Source: Sorangium cellulosum So ce56 (GTDB taxonomy: Bacteria > Myxococcota_A > Polyangia > Polyangiales > Polyangiaceae). From it: a stretch of 64,000 nucleotides of DNA. The translations under genes and the position numbers were made by a program. The DNA is taken from NCBI RefSeq assembly GCF_000067165.1, contig NC_010162.1, positions 8,067,001 through 8,131,000 on the forward strand. The letters run 5' to 3'. Below, piece after piece: positions 1 to 8,257 of the stretch; within the stretch, counting starts at the first letter, position 1, and each line of letters begins with the position of its first letter. The notes beneath the pieces were generated by a model. It ran no database searches. It had not been told where the DNA came from and was given only the letters and a program-made list of their open reading frames with translations.

Positions 1-57
1 GACGCGCTGACGCGCCCGCGCGCCCGGGGAGAAATCGCCGGAAGCTCCCGGCAAGGC

Positions 58-537
58 GTGTACTACGCTGCCGCCATGGCCGAAGGGGAACCCGAGGATT
101 TCGCCGCCGCGCTGAACGACGCGGCCATCGACGGCTGGATCAGCGCCATGGGTCTCCGGCTGATCCGCGCCACGCGCGACGAGGTGGAGGCCGAGCTCGA
201 CATCGGGCCGCAGCACCGGCAGGCCTATGGCATCGTCCACGGCGGCGTCCACGCGGGCATCGTGGAGACGCTGGCGTCGATCGGCGCCGCGCTCCATGCC
301 CTGCCGGACGGCCGCTCGGTCGTCGGGCTCGAGAACCACACGAGCTTCCTGCGCGCGGTCCGGTCGGGGCGGCTGCGCGCCACCGCGCGCCCGCTCGACC
401 GCGGGCGGCGCACCCAGATCTGGGAAGGCTCGGTCTACGACGAGGAGGGCCGGCTCTGCGCCTCGGGGCGCGTGCGCCTCCTCGTCCTGGAGCCGGACGC
501 GACGCTCGCGGGGCAGCGCGCCGGCACGCCCGGGTGA
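58..537 (+). CDS. PaaI-type hotdog thioesterase
   Basis: A 159-residue single-domain hotdog protein of the PaaI/YbgC-like acyl-CoA thioesterase superfamily, expected to hydrolyse a small or aromatic acyl-CoA in the cytoplasm. The family signature is visible at residues 57-74: a Tyr-Gly-x-Val-His-Gly-Gly stretch followed by a helix carrying Glu70, the place where the family keeps its catalytic acidic residue. The open frame begins with GTG at 58; an ATG at 76 is an equally plausible start and would remove six residues. The gene stands alone at the window edge, so its operon is unknown. Substrate cannot be inferred from sequence. Confidence 0.8.
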   Translation: MYYAAAMAEGEPEDFAAALNDAAIDGWISAMGLRLIRATRDEVEAELDIGPQHRQAYGIVHGGVHAGIVETLASIGAALHALPDGRSVVGLENHTSFLRAVRSGRLRATARPLDRGRRTQIWEGSVYDEEGRLCASGRVRLLVLEPDATLAGQRAGTPG

Positions 538-589
538 TCGAAGGCCGCGCGAGCGCCTGACCGAAAGCTCCCCCTGACCCCTGCCTGAC

Positions 590-660
590 CCCTGATTGCC
601 CCATCGCCGGCTCGCCTGACCCCCGGATTGCCCGCTCGCCCGATTGCCCGATCGCCCGGG
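590..660. repeat. degenerate short repeats after thioesterase gene
   Basis: Imperfect reiteration of two short words, CCTGACCCC and CGATTGCCCGATCGCC, between the thioesterase stop and the next gene. Copies are diverged and their period is not constant. No function is evident. Confidence 0.4.
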
Positions 661-680
661 CGCCTTACACCCTTCGCGAG

Positions 681-1754
681 GTGCCCCCGTTGCGCGATGC
701 AGCCGCCCTTCGGATGATCGACCCCATTCCCCGGCTCGGCTGGGTCGACGCGCCCTCGCCGGTCACGGCGCTGCCGCGGCTCGCCTCCGCGCTCGGCGTC
801 GAGTTCCTCGGCGTCAAGCGAGACGACCTCTGCGAGCCCCTCCACGGCGGGATGAAGATGCGGAAGCTCGACTACGTGCTCGCCGCGCCTCCCCTCTCGA
901 CCGCGGCGGCGTGGTCCGCGGCGGGCGGCATCGGCTCGGGCAACGTGGCGGCGCTCGTCGCCGCGGCGCAGCGGCTCGGCCGGAGGGTGCACGCGCACCT
1001 CTTCTGGACCGACGTCTCCAGGGGCGTGCTCGACAACCTCGCGTTCACCGCCTCGGGGCCGGCCTCGATCCGCTTCTACCCGTCGCGCGCCGAGCTCGCG
1101 CTCGCGCGCCCGTCGCTCTTCCTGCCGCTCCGTGCCCGGGACGACGACGGCGCGGCGATCGTGCCGCTCGGCGCCACGTCGGCGCTCGGCATGCTGGGCG
1201 CCGCGCGCGCGGCGCTCGAGCTCGGCGCGCAGATCCGGGCCGGCGAGCTCCCCGAGCCCGCGCGCGTCTACGTGCCGCTCGGCTCCGGCGGCACCGCCGC
1301 CGGGCTCGCCGTCGGGCTCGCGCTGGGCGGCCTGCGCTCGCGGGTCGTGGCCGTCGCCGTGGTCGAGCGCCTCCTCGCCTCGCGCTTCCGCCTCCGCGCC
1401 CTCACCGCCGAGCTCCGCGCCGCGCTCGCGCGGCGGGGCGTCGCGCCCGTGCCCCCCGCGGCGCCGATCGACGTCGTGCACGGCCACCTGGGCCGCGGGT
1501 ATGGATCGCCCACGCCCGCGTCGCTCGCCGCCTGCGACGCCCTCGCCGCCGAGGGGATCTCGCTGGAGCCGGTCTACACCGGCAAGGCCATGGCCGCGCT
1601 CATGGCGCACGCGCGGGAGCGCCGGCTCGGCCCGGTGCTGTTCTGGCAAACCGCGCGGCGCGAGCCCCTGCCCCGGCACGACGGCTTTTGCGAGCGGCTC
1701 CCGGCCGCGCTGTCGCGGCGCCTCGGCGCCCACTGCGGCGGCGGATCTCGATAA
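681..1754 (+). CDS. PLP-dependent D-cysteine desulfhydrase / ACC deaminase-like enzyme
   Basis: A 357-residue fold-type II PLP enzyme of the 1-aminocyclopropane-1-carboxylate deaminase / D-cysteine desulfhydrase group. The Schiff-base lysine is probably Lys59 in the motif GGMKMRKLDY, which matches the family pattern GGNKxRKLEY. The PLP-phosphate loop GSGGT is at 201-205. The usual QSNH substrate loop is replaced by GSGN near 85-88, so substrate preference may differ from both named activities. Length is normal for the family. A GTG at 681 is used; an ATG at 714 is the alternative. Reaction is assigned only at family level. Confidence 0.72.
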   Translation: MPPLRDAAALRMIDPIPRLGWVDAPSPVTALPRLASALGVEFLGVKRDDLCEPLHGGMKMRKLDYVLAAPPLSTAAAWSAAGGIGSGNVAALVAAAQRLGRRVHAHLFWTDVSRGVLDNLAFTASGPASIRFYPSRAELALARPSLFLPLRARDDDGAAIVPLGATSALGMLGAARAALELGAQIRAGELPEPARVYVPLGSGGTAAGLAVGLALGGLRSRVVAVAVVERLLASRFRLRALTAELRAALARRGVAPVPPAAPIDVVHGHLGRGYGSPTPASLAACDALAAEGISLEPVYTGKAMAALMAHARERRLGPVLFWQTARREPLPRHDGFCERLPAALSRRLGAHCGGGSR

Positions 1755-1875
1755 ACGGCCTACATCTCGGCGCCTCGCCGGCGCTCGTGCGCTGTCGCTC
1801 GGCTGCACTTTTCTCCGCTTCGGCCTCGAGCCGCCAGCGCACGGCGGCAATTTTCTGGATCGCACCGCCATTGCG

Positions 1876-1893
1876 ACGAGATAGAATCTCTGT
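1876..1893. promoter_or_regulatory. palindrome over possible -10 of fibro-slime gene
   Basis: GAGAT-AGA-ATCTC is a perfect short inverted repeat at 1878-1890. It overlaps TAGAAT (1882-1887), a five-of-six match to a -10 box. A convincing -35 is not seen. A similar palindrome lies upstream of the kinase at 15723. Confidence 0.35.
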
Positions 1894-1957
1894 CTCGCTT
1901 GCGCCCTCGGCGACCGCCCATCCCGGCGCTCGTAACGCCGCGGCCCGCGCGCACACA

Positions 1958-2007
1958 ACGCGCAAAACATGCGCAAACCACGCACAACGGACGCGCAGAC
2001 CACGCGC
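1958..2007 (+). promoter_or_regulatory. five hexamers phased every 11 bp in leader
   Basis: The hexamers ACGCGC, ATGCGC, ACGCAC, ACGCGC and ACGCGC start at 1958, 1969, 1980, 1991 and 2002, exactly 11 bases apart, with A/C-rich spacers. The array ends 27 bases before the ATG of the fibro-slime gene and just before its GAAGGAG ribosome-binding site. It could bind a protein along one face of DNA or of the transcript. Function unknown. Confidence 0.5.
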
Positions 2008-2034
2008 GGTATCCCCCACAGAAGGAGTCTTTAC

Positions 2035-2892
2035 ATGCTTAGGCCGCTACAGTTGAACTGGTGTGCTCCGCTCGCAACCATGCTGGTGTTGGCCGGGGTC
2101 GCGTGTGGGGGCAGCACCGATGGCGCGAGCGACTCCAGCAACAGCGCCGGCGCCGGGTACGGCTCGGGCACGGGCGGCAGCGACTTCGGGTCCGGTGTGT
2201 CGGCGGGCGCGGGCAACGGGAACGGCAGCAGCGGCAGCGGCGACGGGTGCAACGCGAGCCTCACGGGCATCGTGCGCGACTTCCGCGCCTACGAAGACGG
2301 CGAGGGGCACCCTGACTTCGAGACGTTCACGGGCCAGGGCCTGAAAGGCATCGTCGAGCGCGAGCTGGGCCCGGATCAGAAGCCCGTCTATGCGCACGAC
2401 GGCGGTACCGCGCACACGACGGGGCCCGAGGAGTTCAACCAGTGGTATCGCGACGTCGACGGCGTGAACATGCCGATCGAGTTCACGATCACGCCCATCG
2501 TCGGCGCGGACGGCATTGCCACCTACGAGAACCGGGCCTTCTTCCCCATCGACGAGCAGGGCTTCGGGAACGAGGGGAGGCAGCATAACTTCCACTTCAC
2601 GTTCGAGCTCCACATGACGTTCGTTTACAACGGCGGCGAGGAGTTCAGGTTCTCGGGCGACGACGATCTCTGGGTGTTCATCAACAACCGGCTCGCCATC
2701 GATCTGGGGGGCCTCCACGGCCCGCAGAACGATAGGCTCGACCTCGACGCGATGGCGAACGAGCTGGGGATCACGCCCGGCCAGGAGTATGCGCTCGACT
2801 TTTTCCACGCCGAGCGGCACACGACCGAATCGAACTTCACCATCCAGTCGACGCTCGCGTTCACGAACTGCGAACCCATCTTTGTCGACTGA
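2035..2892 (+). CDS. fibro-slime domain lipoprotein
   Basis: A 285-residue secreted lipoprotein. The signal peptide ends in a lipobox, LAGVAC, so the mature protein should be anchored in a membrane through Cys. A Gly/Ser/Asn-rich linker of about 50 residues follows, then a fibro-slime domain (TIGR02148 type) to the C-terminus. Diagnostic pieces are the FTGDDDLWVF-like motif (here FSGDDDLWVFINN), DLGGLHG, and the C-terminal FHAERHTTESNF. The family occurs in surface proteins of social and fibre-degrading bacteria and is thought to be adhesive. The ATG at 2035 follows GAAGGAG at a good distance. A phased array lies in the leader, and the stop codon is the beginning of a 13-bp tandem array. Confidence 0.88.
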   Translation: MLRPLQLNWCAPLATMLVLAGVACGGSTDGASDSSNSAGAGYGSGTGGSDFGSGVSAGAGNGNGSSGSGDGCNASLTGIVRDFRAYEDGEGHPDFETFTGQGLKGIVERELGPDQKPVYAHDGGTAHTTGPEEFNQWYRDVDGVNMPIEFTITPIVGADGIATYENRAFFPIDEQGFGNEGRQHNFHFTFELHMTFVYNGGEEFRFSGDDDLWVFINNRLAIDLGGLHGPQNDRLDLDAMANELGITPGQEYALDFFHAERHTTESNFTIQSTLAFTNCEPIFVD

Positions 2893-2951
2893 TCCGCTCG
2901 ACTGATCCGCTCGACTGATCCGCTCGACTGATCCGCTCGACTGATCCGCTC
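2887..2951. repeat. five perfect 13-bp tandem repeats across the stop codon
   Basis: GACTGATCCGCTC is repeated five times without a mismatch. The first copy contains the TGA stop of the fibro-slime gene (2890-2892). Since 13 is not a multiple of three, successive copies place TGA in all three frames. Confidence 0.92.
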
Positions 2952-2974
2952 CACCTCTCCTGCCCAGCGAGGGC

Positions 2975-3000
2975 GGCGGGCCCGCTTTCGCGAGCCCGCC
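2975..3000. terminator. hairpin between convergent genes
   Basis: GGCGGGC (2975-2981) pairs with GCCCGCC (2994-3000), and an inner CGC/GCG pair closes a TTTC loop with one mismatch between the stems. It sits between the fibro-slime gene and the convergent M28 peptidase. There is no U-tract, so intrinsic termination is not certain. Confidence 0.45.
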
Positions 3001-3004
3001 GGGG

Positions 3005-5305
3005 CTAAGGCCGGAACGACCCGCTGACGAACGTCGAATCGGCGAGGCGGTACGGCGCGCCCATGATCTCCCTGGGCCGCGGCCCGCGCACGAGCTCGCG
3101 CGGGAGCTCGTAGGTCTGGTCCATCAGCCGGATCTCGATCGGCCCGGAGTCCTCGACCTCCAGCGACCACTCGATACCTCCCGGCGGCAAACCCATGTAG
3201 GTGAACCCCCAGCGGACATCGCGCTTCGCGTCGGCCGCGCGACCCCGCTCCTCCACGCCCTTTCCGTCCACCTCGGCGCGGATCACCCGGTTCGGGGACG
3301 TCACCTCGGCGAACAGCCAGGGGGCTCCCCGGGATGAGGCGACGCGGAGCCGGAGCGCCCGCACGCCGTCGCGCCGGACATCGCCGAGCACCGTGAGCGA
3401 CGGCGCCGGCAGGGCGAGGGCCGGCGCCTCGCCCTGGCGCGTCACGCGCACGAACGGCACGGCGAACGAGGGCGCCTGCCCGCGATCGTCCGGAAAGTAC
3501 GCGGCGGTCCACGGGTCGAGGTCTCGGTCGGCCGAGAGCCAGTGGGCCTCCCCGGCGGCGGTGTCGACCGCGTAGGCGAGGCTCGCCGGTCGGGGCCGCG
3601 CCTCGGTGAAGCCCGTGGTGGCGCAGGCGACGAGGAGCGCCGTGAGGCCGGAGACGCCGAACGCGAGCGAGAGCCGCGGCGAGCGGCCGCCGCCGAGCAG
3701 CTCGGCGTGCGGCAGGAAGAGCCCGAAGACGAGCGCGACGGCGAGGGCTGGCACCGCCGCCTTCGGCAGGCCCAGCGCGACGAAGAACAGGTACGGGCCG
3801 GGCACGGCCAGCGCGACCGCCGGCACCGCGGTCGCGACGAGGACCGCGGCGTCCGCGAGCGTGGGCGGGGCGTCGCCGCGCCGGATCGTCACCGCCGCGA
3901 GCCCGAGCAGGGCGAACGCGAGCGGCCAGGCGAAGTAGAAGCTGGCGCCCGGCATGAGCAGGCTGGCCGCGGCGAGGAGCAACAGCCACAGGAGCAGCGC
4001 GCCGAGGGCGAGCTCGCACGCGCCGAGCCGCCGCCGGAACAACCGGTAGCCCGCCGCGGAGGCCGCCAGCGCGACCAGCGCGAGCGCGAGCCGGTACGCG
4101 GGCGCGTTGTACGGCTCGAACGGCATCACCCGGAGGGCCGGGTGCACGCTGCGGAGGATCCACGCGAGCCCGCCCACGGCCGCGGCGACGCCGAGGAGCA
4201 GCGCCAGGAAGGCGAGCAGCCCCGCGGCGATCCCGCCCGGCGAGGCGGCCCGCCGCCGCACCGCGTGGAGCACCACGCCCGCGAACAGGCAGGTGACCAG
4301 CGCGGCGATCGGGAGCGTCCAGCCGATCGGGTGCGAGACGAGGTGGGCGCCCCACGTGTTGAAGTACACCGCATCTCCGCGCCCGGGATCCCGCAGGTCG
4401 AGCGCGCCGAAGCGCCGCGCGAGCGAGAGCGCGTAGTCGCCGGCGTGCTGCACGCTCCGGAGGTCGAGGTTGCCCACGGTGTCGGACGGGGCGTGGTAGT
4501 GCGCGGCGGCGTCGGAGAAGGCGAAGTTCAGCCCGGGGATCCCGGCCCGCTTGAAGACGCTGAGATCGGTGCTGTGGCCCATGCGCCGCGCGACCTCGGG
4601 GAAGAGCGACGACGCCACCGGGTAGGCCGCGGCGCTGGCGAGCACGCGGACGGGGAAGGCGTCGCCGGGCCCGGTGTCGAACATCGCGACCACACCGCCG
4701 GCGCCGCGGGCGTCGAAGTTGAGCGCGATCCCCACCTCGCCGCGCAGCGGGTGCTCGTCCATGAACGCCTTGCCCCCGAGGACGCCCCCCTCCTCCGCGT
4801 CGGTGAACAGGAGCAGCACGTCGTTGCGCAGCGGGGGGCCGCTCTTCAGGGCGCGCAGCGCCTCCAGGAGCGCCGCCACCCCGCTGCCGTCATCGGCGGC
4901 GCCCGGGCTCCCGGGCACCGAGTCGTAGTGCGCGACGAGCGCGACCGCCCGGGTGCTGTCCGCGCCCGGCAGCCGCGCCACGATGTTCTCGACGTGCGCC
5001 GCGTCGTACGGCAGGCCCCACTGCCGGCTGAGGACCGAGGCGCGCTGGACCTCGGGCTGCACGCCGAGCTTCGAGAGCTCCGCGAGCAGGTAGTCGCGCG
5101 CCCGCCGGTGGCCCGCCGAGCCGGTGGGGCGCGGCTCGGCGGCGATGTGCACGAGGTGCGCCCTGGCCCGCTCGGCCGAGAACACCTCGGGCGGCGCGCT
5201 CGCCGGGACGACGTCGGGAGGGCTCAGCTGCGCGATGCGGAGCGCGACGAGCGCGAGGAGCGCGAGGAGCGCGAGGGCCGGGGCGAGGCGAGGAGACCAC
5301 GCCAT
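3005..5305 (-). CDS. M28 family membrane metallopeptidase
   Basis: A 766-residue protein with an N-terminal signal anchor (about 8-25), an M28 zinc aminopeptidase domain (about 45-300) and a long polytopic C-terminal half with some eight hydrophobic segments, followed by a soluble beta-rich tail. Likely zinc ligands and catalytic acids are His126 (VAHYDS), Asp138/139 (AADDGSG), Glu171/172 (DAEEGG), Asp198 (NFDARG) and His271 (HYHAPSD). This architecture resembles vacuolar-membrane-protease-like M28 proteins. It starts 15 bases after the stop of the upstream membrane protein gene, so the two are probably co-transcribed. Substrate unknown. Confidence 0.85.
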   Translation of the reverse strand: MAWSPRLAPALALLALLALVALRIAQLSPPDVVPASAPPEVFSAERARAHLVHIAAEPRPTGSAGHRRARDYLLAELSKLGVQPEVQRASVLSRQWGLPYDAAHVENIVARLPGADSTRAVALVAHYDSVPGSPGAADDGSGVAALLEALRALKSGPPLRNDVLLLFTDAEEGGVLGGKAFMDEHPLRGEVGIALNFDARGAGGVVAMFDTGPGDAFPVRVLASAAAYPVASSLFPEVARRMGHSTDLSVFKRAGIPGLNFAFSDAAAHYHAPSDTVGNLDLRSVQHAGDYALSLARRFGALDLRDPGRGDAVYFNTWGAHLVSHPIGWTLPIAALVTCLFAGVVLHAVRRRAASPGGIAAGLLAFLALLLGVAAAVGGLAWILRSVHPALRVMPFEPYNAPAYRLALALVALAASAAGYRLFRRRLGACELALGALLLWLLLLAAASLLMPGASFYFAWPLAFALLGLAAVTIRRGDAPPTLADAAVLVATAVPAVALAVPGPYLFFVALGLPKAAVPALAVALVFGLFLPHAELLGGGRSPRLSLAFGVSGLTALLVACATTGFTEARPRPASLAYAVDTAAGEAHWLSADRDLDPWTAAYFPDDRGQAPSFAVPFVRVTRQGEAPALALPAPSLTVLGDVRRDGVRALRLRVASSRGAPWLFAEVTSPNRVIRAEVDGKGVEERGRAADAKRDVRWGFTYMGLPPGGIEWSLEVEDSGPIEIRLMDQTYELPRELVRGPRPREIMGAPYRLADSTFVSGSFRP

Positions 5306-5320
5306 GGCGGTCGGTCGGCC

Positions 5321-7591
5321 TCAGCGCAGCGGCGCCGGAGGCTCCCCCTGGGCGACGTCGTCCTCGGGCCTGCGCGCGAGGCGCGCGGCCGCGCGCCGGT
5401 AGAGCTCCGTGAGCGGCGCGCGGTGCGCGGCGAGGAGCGCCGTCACCCCGGCCAGCCACAGGAGCACGAGCGGCACGAGCGCCGAGGAGGTCGTGTAGAC
5501 GAGCACGGGGCGGAAGGCGCGCTCGCGCGTGACGAGCTCGCGGCGCGCTCGTAAGGCCCGCTCGTAGTCCGGGAGCGACAGCGCGACCGGCGTCACCCCC
5601 TCCAGCACCGCGCCTCCGGGGGCGAGCGCGCCGCCGCCCTTGGCTAGATCGTCGTCCTTGGCCCTGCGCACGGCGGCGGGCGCCGGCGCCGCCGACTCGC
5701 TGTACGTCGAGTTCCAGCGCTCCGCCCTGTAGCTCCTCGCCGAGACGGCGAAGAGCCCGACCAGGAGCGCCAGGCCGCCCAGGCCGAGCAGCACCACCAT
5801 CGCGGCGGCGCGGCCACGGCCTCCGAGGAGCCGCCCCGCGAGCCACGCCGCCACGGCCGTCGCGATGCCGACCAGCAGCGCCACGAACGTGGCGGGCGCC
5901 AGGAACCACAGGCCCGCCATGAGCACCCCGCCCAGCGCGCGCAGCGCGCGCACGCGCCCGCGGCTCGCCGCCCCGCCGGGGCGGACGGCGATCCACGCGG
6001 CCACGAAGCCGATCGCCACCGCGAAGGCGTCGCCGGCGTCCGCGAACCACACCGGCCGGTCGCCGCCGAGCAGCGCGAGCGGCACCACGCGATCGGGCAG
6101 CCCGACCGTCAGCGCCACCTCGCTCGCGGTGAGCGGGTAGCTCGGCATCGGCAGCTCCAGGGTCCCTCCGAGCGAGTGCACCGCCGCCTGCGCCAGCGAC
6201 TGCACCCGGATCGTGTGGCTCCCCGTCTGCAGCGGCACGAGGACCTCCTCCGCGGCCTTGCCCTGGTGCATGATCCGCTGCGCCTTCCCGTCGGTGGCGA
6301 GGTAGATCGGCCGCCCGCCCGGCGCGTAGGTCAGGTAGTCGATGCCGTTGTTCTCGTAGGTGAGCGCGTCGTCGGCCACGAGGTCTCCACGCTCGGTCAG
6401 GACCAGGGTGCGGCGGTGGTCGCGCACCACCGCGGCGAGGACCTCGACCCCCGAGAGCGGCTCGACCGCGACCTCGACGCGCTGCCCTCGCTGCACGAGC
6501 AGGAGCCGCGACGTCGCCTGGGTCCGCGGGATGGGCGACTCGGCGGCGTCGACCTGGCGCGCGTCGCCCTTCACCGTGAGGCGGTGCTCCGCGTCGGACT
6601 CGAACAGCCACCACTCGTAGGCGGAGCGCGGATCGGGCGAGAAGGCCCCGACGTTCGGGAGCGTGCCCGAGATCTTCATCTCCGCGGCGCGGCCCGAGGT
6701 GGGCAGCACGAGCTCGCCGCCCTCGACCCGGAAGCCGCTCGCGCCCGCGACGTCGAGCACCTTCTCCCCGAACGCCAGCGGCAGGCGCACGACGCCGAGG
6801 TCGCTGCCCGACCGCATGACGAGCCGGTACTCGAAGCCGATCTCCCGACCGACCCGCACCGCGCGCGACAGCTGGAAGACCGTGGGGCCCGCGCTCGCGC
6901 CCGCTTCGCCCCCCGCGCCCCCGTCGGGGGTGAAGTGGAGCGTCGCCCCGCGGAGCCCCGAGAGCCGCGCGCCCTCGGCGACGGAGCCGCCGGTGATGTC
7001 GGCCTCGAACGTGTTGAGCGGACCGGCGACCAGGAGCGTGAGGTCGCCCTCGAGCCACAGGCTGCCCCGGAGCACGAAGCGGCGCGCGGCCGTCCAGAGG
7101 TAGTAGTGGTCGTCCTCGAAGCTGATCGGCGCGGCCTCGCGGCGCGACGCGGGCCGTCCATCGTCGAGCGTGGCCTCGATGCGGAGGTGCGCCGGCGGCC
7201 CGAAGAGCGGCACGGCCACGGGGCGGTCCGTGAGCACGCCGCCCGAGAGCTCGAACTGGAGCGGCCCCTCGCCCACCGCGCCCGTGATGCGCAGCCGATC
7301 GAGCGCGTAACAGCGCTCTTCGCAGCCTCCCGAGCCGCCGCGCTGGTCGACCCAGCGAGAGAGCATCTCCAGCTGTCCAGCCCACGAGTCCGGCGGCGGC
7401 CCGTGCGCCTGCGCCTGCGCCGCGGCGCCCTTCGCCGCGGGCGTCGCCGGCGCCGGGCCCGCGGCAGGCGCCGCCGTCGGCGCGTCAGGCGCCTGCCCCA
7501 TCGAGAGCGACGGAACGACGAGCAGCGACAGCACCACGAGAAGCCACAACAGCGTTGGTGGCGTGGCCTTGTTCCAGCGCGCGAGCGACAT
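5321..7591 (-). CDS. large exported membrane protein of unknown function
   Basis: A 756-residue protein I do not recognise. It has a Sec-type signal peptide (about 15-33), an Ala/Pro linker, a long beta-rich extracytoplasmic region containing a CEERC pair near residue 90, then a cluster of three or four transmembrane segments (about 570-650) and a final one near 715-735, ending in a basic cytoplasmic tail. The ATG at 7591 is chosen because AAGGAAGGGAG lies just upstream and a signal peptide follows; the frame stays open further upstream without signal-like sequence. It precedes the M28 peptidase by 15 bases, suggesting a membrane peptidase and partner, but this is inference. Confidence 0.6.
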   Translation of the reverse strand: MSLARWNKATPPTLLWLLVVLSLLVVPSLSMGQAPDAPTAAPAAGPAPATPAAKGAAAQAQAHGPPPDSWAGQLEMLSRWVDQRGGSGGCEERCYALDRLRITGAVGEGPLQFELSGGVLTDRPVAVPLFGPPAHLRIEATLDDGRPASRREAAPISFEDDHYYLWTAARRFVLRGSLWLEGDLTLLVAGPLNTFEADITGGSVAEGARLSGLRGATLHFTPDGGAGGEAGASAGPTVFQLSRAVRVGREIGFEYRLVMRSGSDLGVVRLPLAFGEKVLDVAGASGFRVEGGELVLPTSGRAAEMKISGTLPNVGAFSPDPRSAYEWWLFESDAEHRLTVKGDARQVDAAESPIPRTQATSRLLLVQRGQRVEVAVEPLSGVEVLAAVVRDHRRTLVLTERGDLVADDALTYENNGIDYLTYAPGGRPIYLATDGKAQRIMHQGKAAEEVLVPLQTGSHTIRVQSLAQAAVHSLGGTLELPMPSYPLTASEVALTVGLPDRVVPLALLGGDRPVWFADAGDAFAVAIGFVAAWIAVRPGGAASRGRVRALRALGGVLMAGLWFLAPATFVALLVGIATAVAAWLAGRLLGGRGRAAAMVVLLGLGGLALLVGLFAVSARSYRAERWNSTYSESAAPAPAAVRRAKDDDLAKGGGALAPGGAVLEGVTPVALSLPDYERALRARRELVTRERAFRPVLVYTTSSALVPLVLLWLAGVTALLAAHRAPLTELYRRAAARLARRPEDDVAQGEPPAPLR

Positions 7592-7938
7592 AGGGTGACT
7601 CCCTTCCTTGACCTGCCGAGCGAACGCGATGGCCGCCGCAGCGTCCTCATCAAACAACCTAGGGAAAAACGACGGCAACAAAATCGACATGAGGCCTTGA
7701 CAGTTAACGCGTCGCGTCGCAGTGTCGTGGCGTCGCGATTGTGCCTCCGACGAAGCCACGAGGTGGCTCTGTTCGCGGGCACGGCCGTGCGGCGGGGCGC
7801 CCCTCGCTCCAGTGCACATCGCGTCTGGCGAGCCCGCGAGAGCGGGCGACGCGCGGGGCACGGGGGTCAACGCTGGATTCATCATTTCTGTACGCCCGCG
7901 GTCGTCGCGGGGGGACATACCGAAGTGGGAGGCAGACC
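7592..7938. other. divergent intergenic region, relatively AT-rich
   Basis: This 347-base gap between divergent genes contains an AT-richer patch (about 7640-7710) with TTGACA at 7697-7702, oriented toward the plus-strand gene, but no good -10. A run of imperfect GTCGC words follows. No gene is supported. Confidence 0.4.
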
Positions 7939-8223
7939 ATGAGTGAGACCCAGAGCATCACGGAGCCGAAGGCCGAGAACAGCGTGAACGGGAGCGCCGG
8001 GCCCGCGCAGGCGGCGGACGCCAGCGCCGGGGCGGCGGTCAAGCCGCCGTTCGTCGAGACGCTGCGCGAGCTGGGCACCTCCTGGGCAGGGGTGGCCATC
8101 GGTTACGGGCGGATCGCGCTCGAGGGCGCCGCGCGCGCCCTCGAACGATCGGCGGGGAAGCTCGGCGAGCTTCAAGAGAAGCTCAAGAAGGGCGAAGTGG
8201 CCGCAGCGGAAGGCGCCCGCTGA
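7939..8223 (+). CDS. small hypothetical protein
   Basis: A 94-residue protein starting at ATG 7939 after GTGGGAGGCAG. The first 40 residues are Ala/Ser/Gly-rich and low complexity. The C-terminal half, from about residue 40, is predicted helical: a stretch around GVAIGYGRIALEGAARALE followed by a Lys/Glu-rich helix. I do not recognise a family. The frame extends upstream to 7741, but that part lacks coding character and a ribosome-binding site. Confidence 0.55.
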   Translation: MSETQSITEPKAENSVNGSAGPAQAADASAGAAVKPPFVETLRELGTSWAGVAIGYGRIALEGAARALERSAGKLGELQEKLKKGEVAAAEGAR

Positions 8224-8257
8224 GCGCCCCCTCCGGCGCGCCGCCGAGGAGCGCCCA

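Noticed and set aside
435..2003. 522-residue minus-strand open frame
   Set aside because: Arg/Gly-rich translation opposite the PLP enzyme gene, typical of high-GC antisense shadows.
3542..5554. 670-residue plus-strand open frame
   Set aside because: Antisense to the M28 peptidase with its complete metal motifs; charged low-complexity translation.
7741..7938. N-terminal extension of the small protein at 7939
   Set aside because: No ribosome-binding site at 7741, basic low-complexity residues, and a good Shine-Dalgarno right before ATG 7939.
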